From positions 33,466 through 97,465 of the forward strand of contig NZ_QFFU01000025.1 in assembly GCF_003131185.1 (NCBI RefSeq): a stretch of 64,000 bases of DNA, written 5' to 3'. Below are positions 8,629-17,662 of the stretch, piece after piece. Origin of the DNA: Pseudomonas ovata. GTDB taxonomy: Bacteria; Pseudomonadota; Gammaproteobacteria; Pseudomonadales; Pseudomonadaceae. Numbering within the stretch: position 1 is the first letter of the stretch; every line of letters begins with the position of its first letter. A program made the position numbers and the translations under genes. Under the pieces are notes generated by a model. The model was given only the letters and a program-made list of their open reading frames with translations. It searched no databases and was not told the DNA's origin.

Positions 8629-10905
8629 GTGGCGGCTCAGTTGAAGACCTTGATTCTGCTGTTGGTGTTGTCGTTTGCCGGCAGTCTGCCGTTACAGGCG
8701 GCCGAGGTGCCGTCCCTGCCGATGGGCGCTGCGGCCGACCAGCCTGACGACAAGGCCGCCTCGGGGCCTGCCGAGAAAGACGCGGCGCAGGAAAAAAGAG
8801 AAGCTGCACAGGAAAAGAAAGAGGCAGCGCAAGAAAAGAAAGAAGCCGCTCAGGAACGGCAGGAGCAACAGGAAAAAAAGGCGGCAGCGGAAAAACCCGC
8901 CGAGGGGGAGCCGGCGCAACCGGAAATCCTGCTTCAGGGTGGCTTGCTCGGGGCCCTGAGCAGCAGCATCGAGGATGTGCAGCAGGCCCTGAACCTCGAT
9001 GAAAACCTCTACGATACCTGGCGTGTCAGGGCCGACCGTGCCGCCAACGAACTGGGACGCCTGGTCAAGAAGCCGTCCGAGCGCAGCGCCTGGGAAATGG
9101 TCGGTGATTTCCTGCTGCTGTCGCTGGTGTGGATGGGCGCCTTTGCGATTCTGTTCGTGGTAGGACGCTTTCTGGCCCGTCGTCTCAATCGACGCGCATT
9201 CATGAGCACGCGCGTGCGCATCCAGGCGCTGTTGCGTTACATCCTGCCGTTTACGTTGCCGGCGGTCATCTGCCTGCCGCTGACCCTGTACATCAGCCAG
9301 ATGCTGCCGTCCTCGGTCGGGCGGGCGCTGGCGCTGTGCTTTGCCTACGCCACCAGCAGCGGTATCTTTTCCACCTCCGTGCTGTTGTGCGTGATCGTGA
9401 TGTTCAATGGCGGTCACAAGCGCACGGCGGTGCACATCATCCGCCAGTACAGCCCGCGACCATTGTTCATCATCGGTTTTCTGGCCGCGCTGAGCGATGC
9501 CCTGACCAGTCCGCAGATTGCCCGGCAGTTCGGCAGTAACGTCACCACCAGCGTGGCGGTGTTCACCGGCCTGGTTGCCTCGGCCGTGTTCTGCCTGCTG
9601 GTAATCCGCATGCGCCGTCCGGTCGCGCACCTGATCCGCAACCGCTCGTTGACCAGCCGTATCCAGCAACCAGCCCTGCAGCAATCGCTCAAGGTCTTTT
9701 CCAGCCTGTGGCACTTGCCGATCCTGCTGATGATCCTGGTGTCGGCCATCAACCTGATTGGCGCGGGCGAAGACAGCCAGGAAACCCTGCGGTGTGCGCT
9801 GTTCACCACGCTGCTGCTGATTGCCACAGTGTTTCTCAGTACCGTCTTCCAGCATTTCTTCAGGGCGCCCGCCGACACGGGTGGGCGCAACACCCATGCC
9901 TACAAGGCCCGTCTGCTCAGCCTGCTGCATGCCTGCCTGCGCATCGGCCTGGCAATCACCTTCATTGAAATCCTTGGCCGGATCTGGGGGTTCTCGCTGT
10001 TCGAATTCGCCCAGCGCAACACACTGGGCCGGGCGATCAGCGACTCGCTGAGCAGCATCGGCCTGATCTTTCTGGTGACCTGGCTGCTCTGGGTGGTGCT
10101 CGACACCGCCATCCAGGAAGCGCTCAAGCCGCCGGTCAACCAGCGCTCGGGCCGCCAGCCCAGCACCCGCACCAAGACCATCCTGCCGCTGCTGCGCAAC
10201 GCGATCAAAATCATCCTGGTGGTGATCTGCGCCATCACCACCATGGCCAACCTGGGCATCAACGTGGCGCCGCTGCTGGCCGGTGCCGGTGTCGTGGGCC
10301 TGGCGATCGGTTTCGGTTCCCAGCAACTGGTGCAAGACGTGATCACCGGCCTGTTCATCATCATCGAGGACACCTTTTCGATTGGCGATTGGGTGGTGCT
10401 CAGCACCGGCCACTCCGGCACCGTCGAAAGCCTGACGATCCGTACCGTGCGCCTGCGCGACGGCAAGGGTTTTGTACATTCGGTGCCGTTCGGGCAGATC
10501 AAGGCGGTGACCAACCAGTCAAGGCAGTTCGCCTATGCGTTCTTCTCGGTGCAGTTCACCTACGACACCGACATCGACGAAGCGCTGGCGCTGATCCGCG
10601 AAACCGGTCACTCGATCAGCGAAGACATTCTGCTCAAGCACAACCTGCAAGGCCCGCTGGAAGTGTTCGGCGTGGACCGCATGGACCTCAATGGCGTCGT
10701 GCTCACCGCGCAGTTCCGCACTTCGTCCGGTGGCCAGTACAGCGTCGGCCGGGCCTTCAACGAGCGCCTCAAGAAGCGGGTCGACCAGCATCCGAAGGTC
10801 AGCTTCGCGCAAACCTATCCACAGGTGGTCATGAGTCCTGGGGCGGCCCATGCCAGCCCGACGCCGCCTGCACTGGAAGGTCCGCCGGCGCCAGCCGCCA
10901 CTTGA
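8629..10905 (+). CDS. Large MscS-family mechanosensitive channel (YbiO-like)
   Basis: Inner-membrane channel that opens under membrane tension to release solutes during osmotic downshock. The GTG at 8629 is preferred because AGGAGG lies at 8617-8622 and a signal peptide follows (LILLLVLSFAGSLPLQA). The 758-residue product has a highly charged EKKEAAQ repeat region (about residues 50-90), about ten membrane helices, and a C-terminal MscS core: the pore helix region GAGVVGLAIGFGSQQLVQD followed by the beta domain (FSIGDWVVL). The architecture matches E. coli YbiO more closely than the short MscS. Alternative upstream starts exist (for example ATG 8530) but lack a ribosome binding site. Confidence 0.88.
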   Translation: MAAQLKTLILLLVLSFAGSLPLQAAEVPSLPMGAAADQPDDKAASGPAEKDAAQEKREAAQEKKEAAQEKKEAAQERQEQQEKKAAAEKPAEGEPAQPEILLQGGLLGALSSSIEDVQQALNLDENLYDTWRVRADRAANELGRLVKKPSERSAWEMVGDFLLLSLVWMGAFAILFVVGRFLARRLNRRAFMSTRVRIQALLRYILPFTLPAVICLPLTLYISQMLPSSVGRALALCFAYATSSGIFSTSVLLCVIVMFNGGHKRTAVHIIRQYSPRPLFIIGFLAALSDALTSPQIARQFGSNVTTSVAVFTGLVASAVFCLLVIRMRRPVAHLIRNRSLTSRIQQPALQQSLKVFSSLWHLPILLMILVSAINLIGAGEDSQETLRCALFTTLLLIATVFLSTVFQHFFRAPADTGGRNTHAYKARLLSLLHACLRIGLAITFIEILGRIWGFSLFEFAQRNTLGRAISDSLSSIGLIFLVTWLLWVVLDTAIQEALKPPVNQRSGRQPSTRTKTILPLLRNAIKIILVVICAITTMANLGINVAPLLAGAGVVGLAIGFGSQQLVQDVITGLFIIIEDTFSIGDWVVLSTGHSGTVESLTIRTVRLRDGKGFVHSVPFGQIKAVTNQSRQFAYAFFSVQFTYDTDIDEALALIRETGHSISEDILLKHNLQGPLEVFGVDRMDLNGVVLTAQFRTSSGGQYSVGRAFNERLKKRVDQHPKVSFAQTYPQVVMSPGAAHASPTPPALEGPPAPAAT

Positions 10906-10912
10906 CCTGCAC

Positions 10913-10940
10913 GCCTGTGCCCGGCTTGTCGGGCGCAGGC
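10913..10940 (+). terminator. Strong hairpin after the MscS-type gene
   Basis: Arms 10913-10923 (GCCTGTGCCCG) and 10930-10940 (CGGGCGCAGGC) pair along eleven positions with one mismatch. It lies eight bases after the stop codon. No T run follows, so it may stabilise the transcript end rather than terminate by itself. Confidence 0.45.
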
Positions 10941-11037
10941 ACCTTGCAACTGTTGGGCCTGGCCGGGCAACGTGATATGTTTGCAGACGTTTCTATTCCA
11001 ATGACCTGATGAATTCGATACCGAGCCTGCTGACTTT

Positions 11038-11922
11038 ATGCGAATGCGCCTTATGCTGTTGGGCGGCGGGAATGCCCTCGGGCAGGCGCTGATACGTCTG
11101 GGTGCCGAGGAAGACATTGGCTTCCTTGCACCGCGTCCGCCGCAAGAGGGCTGGGACGCTGCCAGCCTCACGCAACTGCTCGACGACACCCGCCCCGATG
11201 CCTTGATCAACCTGGCCTATTACTTCGACTGGTTCCAGGCCGGGACCGTGAGCGAAACACGCCTGAACGCCCAGGAACGCTCGGTCGAGCGCCTGGCCGA
11301 ACTGTGCCAGCACCACAACATCATGCTGCTGCAGCCGTCCAGCTACCGGGTCTTTGACGGCTCGCGGGCCACGGCCTACAGCGAAAAGGACGAACCGGTG
11401 CCGCTGGGCCTGCGTGGCCAGGCGTTGTGGCGCATCGAACAGAGCGTGCGTGCGGCCTGCCCGCAGCATGTGCTGGTGCGCTTCGGCTGGCTGCTCGACG
11501 ACAGCAGCGACGGGGTGCTGGGGCGTTTCCTCAAGCGCGCCGAAACGCCGCAGGAACTGTTGCTGGCCGATGACCGGCGCGGTAACCCGACACCGGTCGA
11601 CGATGCCGCGCGGGTGCTGCTCTCGGTGCTCAAGCAACTGGACTGTGAAGCGCCACTGTGGGGTACTTATCACTATGCCGGTCACGAGGCCACCACGCCG
11701 CTGGCGCTGGGCCAGGCCGTACTGACCGAAGCGCGACTGCTGCACGCGCTGGCCATCGAGTCGCCGACCCCGCAGGCCCATGCCGCGCAAGCCGACGCCA
11801 ACGAAGAGCCCCAGCACGCCGTGCTGGCCTGCAAGAAAATCCTTCACACCTTTGGCATCAAGCCCCGTGCCTGGCGCGCCGGGTTGCCTGTTCTGCTCGA
11901 CCGGTATTATCGACATGTCTGA
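11038..11922 (+). CDS. RmlD-like sugar-nucleotide short-chain dehydrogenase
   Basis: Extended short-chain dehydrogenase related to RmlD/WcaG-type nucleotide-sugar reductases; 294 residues, cytoplasmic. The N-terminal dinucleotide-binding motif appears as LLGGGNALGQAL. A middle segment PSSYRVFDG is in the place of the RmlD STDYVFDG region, and RGNPTPVDDAARVLLSVL resembles the family's C-terminal region. The catalytic Tyr-x3-Lys is not clear, so activity is uncertain. The next gene overlaps by eight bases, showing a two-gene operon for nucleotide-sugar or cell-surface metabolism. A second ATG lies six bases downstream. Confidence 0.8.
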   Translation: MRMRLMLLGGGNALGQALIRLGAEEDIGFLAPRPPQEGWDAASLTQLLDDTRPDALINLAYYFDWFQAGTVSETRLNAQERSVERLAELCQHHNIMLLQPSSYRVFDGSRATAYSEKDEPVPLGLRGQALWRIEQSVRAACPQHVLVRFGWLLDDSSDGVLGRFLKRAETPQELLLADDRRGNPTPVDDAARVLLSVLKQLDCEAPLWGTYHYAGHEATTPLALGQAVLTEARLLHALAIESPTPQAHAAQADANEEPQHAVLACKKILHTFGIKPRAWRAGLPVLLDRYYRHV

Positions 11923-12844
11923 TGCACCCATTCTCATCACAGGCGGTGCCGGCTTCATCGGCTCGCACCTGGCCGATGCGTTGCTGGACAAGGGGCATGC
12001 GGTGCGCATTGTCGACGACCTGTCCACCGGCAAGCGCAGTAACCTGGCGCTGGACAATCCGCGCCTGGAACTGATCGAAGGCAATGTGGCCGATGCCGCC
12101 TTGCTGGCGCGTGTCGCCCAAGGCTGTCAGGCCGTGGTGCACCTTGCCGCAGTGGCCTCGGTGCAGGCGTCGGTGGACGATCCGGTGTCCACTCACCAGA
12201 GCAACTTCGTCGGCACCCTGAATGTCTGCGAGGCCATGCGCCAAGCTGGCATCAAGCGCGTGCTGTTCGCGTCCAGTGCGGCGGTGTATGGCAACAACGG
12301 CGAAGGTGAACCGATCAGCGAAGACACGACCAAGGCACCGCTGACCCCGTATGCCGTCGACAAGCTGGCCAGTGAGCAGTACCTGGACTTTTATCGGCGC
12401 GAGCACGGCCTGGAGCCGGTGGTGTTCCGGTTCTTCAATATCTTCGGCCCGCGCCAGGACCCGTCCTCGCCGTATTCCGGCGTCATCAGCATCTTTGCGC
12501 AATACGCCAGCCAAGGGCTGCCGATCACGGTGTTTGGCGATGGCGAGCAGACCCGCGACTTTTTCTACATCGCCGATCTGGTCAAGCTGCTGCTCCAGGC
12601 CCTGGAGCAACCGGCCCCACAACAAGGCGCGATCAATGTCGGCCTGAACCGCACCACTTCGCTCAACCAGTTGCTGGCCGCGCTTGAAGGCGTAGTCGGC
12701 AAGCTGCCGCCAGTGTCCTACCAGGCGCCACGCCAGGGCGATATTCGCCACTCCCGAGCCAATAACCAGCGCCTGCTGGAGCGCTTCGCAGTGGACACGC
12801 CGACGCCTCTGGGCGAAGGCCTGGCCAGACTGCTGGGTCGTTGA
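11915..12844 (+). CDS. GalE-like NAD-dependent epimerase/dehydratase
   Basis: Extended short-chain dehydrogenase of 309 residues acting on a nucleotide sugar (UDP-glucose 4-epimerase-like). It shows the Rossmann motif TGGAGFIGSH near the N terminus, the active-site serine region FASSAAVYG, the catalytic pair in YAVDK, and the substrate-loop region FRFFNIFGPRQDP. ATG at 11915 overlaps the end of the preceding gene by eight bases, implying translational coupling. Substrate cannot be set from sequence alone. Confidence 0.88.
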   Translation: MSDAPILITGGAGFIGSHLADALLDKGHAVRIVDDLSTGKRSNLALDNPRLELIEGNVADAALLARVAQGCQAVVHLAAVASVQASVDDPVSTHQSNFVGTLNVCEAMRQAGIKRVLFASSAAVYGNNGEGEPISEDTTKAPLTPYAVDKLASEQYLDFYRREHGLEPVVFRFFNIFGPRQDPSSPYSGVISIFAQYASQGLPITVFGDGEQTRDFFYIADLVKLLLQALEQPAPQQGAINVGLNRTTSLNQLLAALEGVVGKLPPVSYQAPRQGDIRHSRANNQRLLERFAVDTPTPLGEGLARLLGR

Positions 12845-13011
12845 GTGCAGGGCTTGAATACTGCAATTTCTTTATGGGCGTAATCCGCAAGAAAGCAGTG
12901 TTGTGCTCTTTTTGAGAATTTTATGTAGGACTTTTCTTTAAAGCTGATAGCGGCTTGAAAGTGCATTTAAATACTCTGATATTTCCGCCCCTTATCAAAA
13001 GGGATACGCTC

Positions 13012-13509
13012 ATGTCAGATAAATATATACGCGGCTATCATGGCGATGTGGTGCTTGCCGCATTGCCGTGTGAACATGAAGTTGCATGTTTTACCGAGCA
13101 TTACACGGCCTATCTGGAAACGGCCAGGGAAGATGAACAGTCCAGCAAGAACCTGGGCACCCTTCTGCAAATCATTGGCGTTCTGCTGGCGTTGGTGGGG
13201 CTTGTAGGTCTTGGCGGACCCTCGACGATTCAGGTCGGGCCAGGCGGTCTGACCTTCATTCAACTGATCCAGCTCTTCCCTGGCCCGCTCATGACCCTGG
13301 GGTTCTTCCTGATCACCATTGGCGCCTGGATCGGCCAGAAAGGGGCCGATCCTGCCCTGGGTGCCGAGGAGTACCTGCTAAAGGCCTGGCGCATCAAAAT
13401 GTCCTGTGGCCATTATTGTGAGGAGCCCTTGGTGGTCACTGCAACAGCGCCCGATACGTTTGGTTTTGCGCTTGCCAGTGAGACGGCCGGTGACACCGCA
13501 TCGGCTTGA
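13012..13509 (+). CDS. Small two-helix membrane protein, unknown function
   Basis: Hypothetical protein of 165 residues. The ATG at 13012 is preferred because AAGGG lies nine bases before it and the product then begins MSDKYIRGYHGD. Two hydrophobic segments are visible, LGTLLQIIGVLLALVGLVGLG and FPGPLMTLGFFLITIGAWIG, with short soluble ends containing a CEHEVACF and a CGHYCEE segment. The preceding gap (12845-13011) is clearly AT-richer than its surroundings, suggesting the gene is an insertion. I do not recognise the family. Confidence 0.65.
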   Translation: MSDKYIRGYHGDVVLAALPCEHEVACFTEHYTAYLETAREDEQSSKNLGTLLQIIGVLLALVGLVGLGGPSTIQVGPGGLTFIQLIQLFPGPLMTLGFFLITIGAWIGQKGADPALGAEEYLLKAWRIKMSCGHYCEEPLVVTATAPDTFGFALASETAGDTASA

Positions 13510-13576
13510 GTGCGGGCTGAAACCAGATGCCCCGCACGACCCAAAAGCGTGTGCAGGGCATTTGCAACGGCCTGTC

Positions 13577-13628
13577 GGGCGCTTCTAAAAACGCGGCAAT
13601 GACACGCAGGTAGTTTTTAGAAGTGCCC
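13577..13628. repeat. Palindromic dispersed repeat, copy 1
   Basis: Arms 13577-13592 and 13613-13628 pair over 16 positions with one mismatch (core CTTCTAAAAAC / GTTTTTAGAAG) around a 20-base loop. A close relative of the loop and right arm (ACGCAGGTAGTTTTTA) recurs at 25039-25088, directly before thiL. Here it lies just beyond the 3' end of oprG (minus strand) and may also serve as its terminator. Confidence 0.7.
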
Positions 13629-13637
13629 TGTATTGAC

Positions 13638-14324
13638 TCAGAACTTGTAACCCACGCCTACCATGTACACCCACGGGTCGATATCCACATCGACCTTGGT
13701 CTTGCCGATGCTCAGCGCCGAAGGCCCGTCAACCGTGGCCTTGGTGTCGATGTCCACGTACCAGACCGAGGCGTTGAGCAAAAAGTTATCGGTCAGCAGG
13801 TAATCCACGCCGATCTGCCCGGCCAGGCCCACCGAGTCCTTGAGCTTGAGGTTGCTGAAGCCCTGGTCCTTGCGGTTGCCGGTCAGGTCGGTGTCGAAGA
13901 ATTTCGTGTAGTTGATGCCCACGCCGACATACGGCTGCAAGGCCGAGGAGGGCGCCATCGGGTAATACTGCAACGACAGGGTCGGTGGCAATTGCTTGAT
14001 GTCCGCCAGCTTGCCATCCAGGCCGGCACCCAGGCCGCTGACCGAAACAGTGTGGCTGAACGGCGTGGCGGCCAGCAGCTCAAGGCCCACATGGTCGGTC
14101 AGCATGTAGGCGAAGGTCAGGCCCAACTGGTTTTCACCGTCAAGCGAGGCCTTGGTGCCCGAAACCTTGCTGCCATCCAGGCTCAGTTCGCTGCTGTCTT
14201 CATGCGGATCAACGTGAGCGACGCCGGCGCGGACGATGAAATCACCCGGTTGGTAGGCCTGTGCGGCGGCAGGGATGGCGAGGGCGAGTGCGCACAGCGA
14301 GGCGCGCAGCAAGGAGGTGTTCAT
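13638..14324 (-). CDS. oprG: OmpW-family outer membrane protein OprG
   Basis: Eight-stranded outer-membrane barrel thought to pass small hydrophobic or amino-acid-like molecules. Starting at ATG 14324 (with GGAG upstream) gives 228 residues with a signal peptide ending AAAQA. The mature part has amphipathic strands, the family segment LSLQYYP and a C-terminal Phe (VGVGYKF), the usual barrel assembly signal. In P. aeruginosa oprG is also next to the ABC cluster found here at 14.4-17.6 kb, so context supports the name. Confidence 0.9.
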   Translation of the reverse strand: MNTSLLRASLCALALAIPAAAQAYQPGDFIVRAGVAHVDPHEDSSELSLDGSKVSGTKASLDGENQLGLTFAYMLTDHVGLELLAATPFSHTVSVSGLGAGLDGKLADIKQLPPTLSLQYYPMAPSSALQPYVGVGINYTKFFDTDLTGNRKDQGFSNLKLKDSVGLAGQIGVDYLLTDNFLLNASVWYVDIDTKATVDGPSALSIGKTKVDVDIDPWVYMVGVGYKF

Positions 14325-14426
14325 TGAGGCTCCATAGCGTTTAAAAAGTCTGGTGTCATGGTAAGCACGCGTCTGGGACGCGGCTTTGACGCAGCTCAAT
14401 GAAATCGTAATGAAGCCTGCAACCGG

Positions 14427-14957
14427 TCAGGAATCCGACAACTCATAAACAAAGATCTTGTCGGCGACCATCTGGTAACCGGCTTCGGCCAGCTCGCTGG
14501 TCGAGTGCCTGGCCTGCATCGGCCCCTCGATCCAGTACGGCTGGTACAGCTCTTCGACCTTGACCCCCAACTCGCTGGTGACATGCACGATCTGGTTGGC
14601 CGGCGGTGGCGGAACATGGATGCAGGCGCCGAAGTATGGCACCAGGAGGAACTCGGTCACCCGGCCTTCCTCGCTGACCTCCAGCGGCACGATGTATCCC
14701 GGCAGGCGCACCTGCTTGCCGTCCAGCGCCTTGACCACCGGCGCATCGGGCGCCACCTGGCTGGCGGCGGGCGCGGCCTCCATGGCCAGGGCATCGGACA
14801 GCTTGGACATGTCATGCAGCGGCTGGGTCACCGGCGCCACCACCGGTGCATCCGGCGGAATCATTTCGGCCCAGGTCAGCACGCGCGGCTCGGCGGCCCA
14901 GGACGACAAGGGCAGGCACAGCAGCAGGGCAGGCAGCAGGGAAAGCAGGCGCCGCAT
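14427..14957 (-). CDS. DUF3299 periplasmic protein of the zinc-linked ABC operon
   Basis: Small exported protein of 176 residues. The ATG at 14957 gives a classical signal peptide (LLSLLPALLLCLPLSSWA), with GAGG upstream inside the end of the permease gene. The mature part contains GYIVPLE and the segment FLLVPYFGACIHVPPPPAN, characteristic of DUF3299. It is the last gene of a minus-strand set with a MacB/FtsX-type permease, an ATPase and a His-rich ZrgA-like protein, matching the zrgABCDE layout described for zinc uptake in Vibrio. Its exact role is unknown; a periplasmic accessory function is inferred. Confidence 0.85.
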   Translation of the reverse strand: MRRLLSLLPALLLCLPLSSWAAEPRVLTWAEMIPPDAPVVAPVTQPLHDMSKLSDALAMEAAPAASQVAPDAPVVKALDGKQVRLPGYIVPLEVSEEGRVTEFLLVPYFGACIHVPPPPANQIVHVTSELGVKVEELYQPYWIEGPMQARHSTSELAEAGYQMVADKIFVYELSDS

Positions 14958-14968
14958 GGTCAACGTCC

Positions 14969-16234
14969 TCATAAGCGAATCGACAGCCCATCGGCCAGGG
15001 ACTGCCGATAGGCACGCCAGGCAGGGATCACCCCCATCACCAGCGCAGCGCCAAGAATGCCAGCAAGCAGCGTCCATTCATATTGGCTCGGCCAGGAAAG
15101 CGGCAGGTACAGGCCGTATTCCGACTGTACGTAGCCTTGCGCCAGGGCGATGCCCAGGTACAGCAGCGCCACCCCGGCCAGTACGCCGATCAGGGCCAGG
15201 GCGAAAGCCTCCAGGATCAACAGGCTGGCGACATGCCAGGGGCGGGCCCCCACCGAACGTAGAATGGCCATTTCCCGGCGTCGTTCATTCAGGCTGGTGA
15301 GGATCGCGGTCAACATACCGATCAGGCCGGTCAGCACCACGAACAGCGAGATCACGAACAACGCTTTCTCGGCAGTACCCATCAGGCTCCACAGCTCCTG
15401 CAGTGCCACCCCCGGCAGAATCGCCAGCAGCGGCTCGCCCCGGTACTCGTTGATCTCGCGCTGCAGGGCAAAGGTCGAGATCTTGCTGTTCAGGCCCAGC
15501 ATGACGGCAGTGATGGCCGTGGGTGTCAGGTCCATGTTGCGGGCCTGATCGGCAGAGACGCGCTCGTTGCCACGGGCGGGTGCCCCGTTGTGCCAGTCGA
15601 TGTGGATCGCCTCCATGCCGCCCAGGCTGATGTGCAGCGTGCGGTCCACCGGGGTGCCGGTGCGCTTGAAGATACCCACCACCGTGAACGGCTTGTCGTC
15701 ATGCTTGACCAGGCTGATCGCCGCCACGCCATGGGCCAGCACCAGCTTGTCACCGAGCTTGTAATGCAGTGCCTCGGCCACTTCGGCACCGAGCACGACC
15801 TCGAACGGGTCGCTCTGGAACGGTCGGCCCTGGGCCAGTTCCAGCGGCTGCTGGCGCCCATAACGGTAGTGCTCGAAGTAGCTCTCGTTGGTGCCCATCA
15901 CCCGGTAGCCACGATGCGAATCCCCCAGTGAAATGGGAATGGCCCACTTCACCTGGCGATGCTGGGCGAAGTGCTCGAAGCTCTCCCAGCGAATATTGTT
16001 GGTGGCATTGCCGATGCGAAACACCGAATACAGCAGCAGATTGACCGAGCCTGAGCGTGCGCCGACGATCAGGTCGGTGCCGCTGACCGTGCTGGCGAAA
16101 CTGGTGCGCGCCTCGGTGCGCACCCGCTCCACCGCCAACAGCAGGCACACCGACAAGGCGATGGCAAAGGCGGTCAGGAACGCGGTGAAGCGGCGGTTGG
16201 CCAGGCTGGCAAGCGCCAGACGAAACAGATACAT
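14969..16234 (-). CDS. FtsX/MacB-type ABC transporter permease
   Basis: Inner-membrane permease of 421 residues. The ATG at 16234 begins MYLFRLALASLANRR; one membrane helix near residues 17-37 is followed by a large periplasmic domain and three helices near residues 285-410, the usual MacB/LolC/FtsX topology. It starts one base after the stop of the ATPase gene, so the two are translationally linked, and it ends close to the DUF3299 start. Such permeases usually move substrates by mechanotransmission rather than classical import, so how it helps zinc acquisition is not evident. Confidence 0.9.
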   Translation of the reverse strand: MYLFRLALASLANRRFTAFLTAFAIALSVCLLLAVERVRTEARTSFASTVSGTDLIVGARSGSVNLLLYSVFRIGNATNNIRWESFEHFAQHRQVKWAIPISLGDSHRGYRVMGTNESYFEHYRYGRQQPLELAQGRPFQSDPFEVVLGAEVAEALHYKLGDKLVLAHGVAAISLVKHDDKPFTVVGIFKRTGTPVDRTLHISLGGMEAIHIDWHNGAPARGNERVSADQARNMDLTPTAITAVMLGLNSKISTFALQREINEYRGEPLLAILPGVALQELWSLMGTAEKALFVISLFVVLTGLIGMLTAILTSLNERRREMAILRSVGARPWHVASLLILEAFALALIGVLAGVALLYLGIALAQGYVQSEYGLYLPLSWPSQYEWTLLAGILGAALVMGVIPAWRAYRQSLADGLSIRL

Positions 16235-16235
16235 C

Positions 16236-16946
16236 TCAATTCTCCACGACGACGGTGGCGCGATTGAGCTCGGCCAGCGACAGGTTGCGGTCGAACAACG
16301 GCGCCAGGCTCTGGTCATGGCTGACGAACAGCAGGCTCGCCCCGGCGTCGCGGCATTCGCTGAACAGCAAGTGCAGGAACGCTTCGCGTGCATCAGCGTC
16401 CAGTGCCGAGGTCGGCTCGTCGGCAATCACCAGTTCCGGCTGGCCGATCAGGGCCCGGGCGGCCGCGACCCGCTGCTGCTGGCCGATGGACAGCGAATCG
16501 GCGCGACGCGCCAGCAGGGCCGGATCTTTCAGGCCCAGGTGATCAAGCAGGGCGACGGCGGCGTTGTCCACCGAGCCATGGCGATCCCGGGCACGCGCGG
16601 CACGGACCCTGGAAAAATGACACGGCAGCTCGACGTTCTCACGCACCGACAGGAAGGGCAGCAGGTTGAACTGCTGGAAGATATAGCCGGTGTGATCGAC
16701 GCGGAAGCGATCCCGGGCGCTGGCCGACAAGCCTTTCAATTCCTGGCCCAGCAGGCGGATGCTGCCGCTGCCAGCGGTCTGCACGCCGCCCAGCAGGCCC
16801 AACAGGGTGGTCTTGCCACTGCCGCTGGGGCCTTTGAGAAACAGTGTTTCACCCGCCTCCAGGCGAAAGGCCGGAATCTCCAGCAGGGGTGGCTGGCCCG
16901 GCCAGTTGAAGCTCAGGTCCGACAGCTCGATCAATGCTTGGCTCAT
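16236..16946 (-). CDS. ABC transporter ATP-binding protein
   Basis: Cytoplasmic ATPase of 236 residues partnered with the downstream permease. Visible: Walker A GPSGSGKTT, the signature LSIGQQQRVAAARAL, Walker B LVIADEPTSALD and the switch His in SHDQSL, so it should be active. It resembles the LolD/MacB nucleotide-binding class. The start at 16946 begins MSQALIELSDLSF. A GC hairpin at 16983-17000 separates it from zrgA and may tune expression of the transporter relative to ZrgA. Confidence 0.92.
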   Translation of the reverse strand: MSQALIELSDLSFNWPGQPPLLEIPAFRLEAGETLFLKGPSGSGKTTLLGLLGGVQTAGSGSIRLLGQELKGLSASARDRFRVDHTGYIFQQFNLLPFLSVRENVELPCHFSRVRAARARDRHGSVDNAAVALLDHLGLKDPALLARRADSLSIGQQQRVAAARALIGQPELVIADEPTSALDADAREAFLHLLFSECRDAGASLLFVSHDQSLAPLFDRNLSLAELNRATVVVEN

Positions 16947-16982
16947 GGCCCGACTCGTACTCGGATGAAGATAAAACGAAAC

Positions 16983-17000
16983 GACCGGGCAGGCCCGGTC
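16983..17000 (-). terminator. Intra-operon hairpin between zrgA and the ATPase gene
   Basis: Perfect eight-pair stem (GACCGGGC with GCCCGGTC) with a two-base loop. On the minus strand it is followed by a T-rich but interrupted tract. Likely an attenuator giving more zrgA transcript than transporter transcript. Confidence 0.55.
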
Positions 17001-17019
17001 GCAGGACCCATCAACCGCG

Positions 17020-17616
17020 TCAGAACTTGACGCTCGGGTTGGCGGCAATTACTTCGGCGCCGGACTGGCCGCCCGGCGAAATCAGCTGTACTTGCAGTTT
17101 CTTGGTGGCCGGGAAGGTCTTGAACACCTGGCTCAGGTCGAGCTTTTTCAGAATGGCCGGCGCATCGCAGGTAAAAATGTATTTGCCGTGGATCTCGCTG
17201 TGTTCGTGCTCGTGTGCAGGCTCGCCGGCCTTGGCGGGTTCGTCATGGTCATGATCATCGTCCTTGTCGCCGAACAGCGGGCTTTCCAGCTTGACCGACT
17301 GTGCCGAGCATTGAGCCGCCTCGGCAATGCTGAACAGGGCATTGGGCTTGAGCAACAGCTCACGGGCCTTGGCCACGGCGGCCTTGTCTGCGTCGCTGGC
17401 CGGGGCGTGTTCGAAGCCGACGATGTTCATGGCCGGGCTGTCGAATTGCAATTCCAGGGTCTTGCCTTCCAGCACCACGTCCAGGCGCCCGATGCCGTGC
17501 TCATGCGCACCCAGGCTGCCGTGCTCGTGATCATGGTCGTGATCGTGCTCAGGCGCGGCCTGAGCAAAGGTCAGGGGCAGCAGGGCAAACGGCAGGGCGA
17601 GCAACAGACGGCGCAT
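17020..17616 (-). CDS. zrgA: Histidine-rich periplasmic zinc protein ZrgA (DUF2796)
   Basis: Periplasmic protein of 198 residues likely to bind zinc. A signal peptide (LLALPFALLPLTFAQA) is followed by a His/Asp cluster EHDHDHDHEHG, a second cluster DDDHDHDEP and a third HEHEHSE. These and the segment NIVGFEHAP match the DUF2796 family, renamed ZrgA after a zinc uptake system in Vibrio. First gene of the minus-strand operon with ATPase, permease and DUF3299 protein. A Zur-like operator lies 29-46 bases upstream, which fits expression under zinc starvation. Binding of other metals cannot be excluded. Confidence 0.88.
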   Translation of the reverse strand: MRRLLLALPFALLPLTFAQAAPEHDHDHDHEHGSLGAHEHGIGRLDVVLEGKTLELQFDSPAMNIVGFEHAPASDADKAAVAKARELLLKPNALFSIAEAAQCSAQSVKLESPLFGDKDDDHDHDEPAKAGEPAHEHEHSEIHGKYIFTCDAPAILKKLDLSQVFKTFPATKKLQVQLISPGGQSGAEVIAANPSVKF

Positions 17617-17644
17617 AAGGGACTCCGGGTGGGGCGACTTGGAT

Positions 17645-17662
17645 GTAATGTGATCTTATAAC
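17645..17662. promoter_or_regulatory. Candidate Zur operator in front of zrgA
   Basis: TGTAATGTGATCTTATAACA lies at about 17644-17663 and has an imperfect dyad (TGTGAT ... ATAACA) resembling the Zur consensus with TGTTATA-TATAACA half-sites. Its position 29-46 bases from the zrgA start suits repression. Inference from sequence only. Confidence 0.55.
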
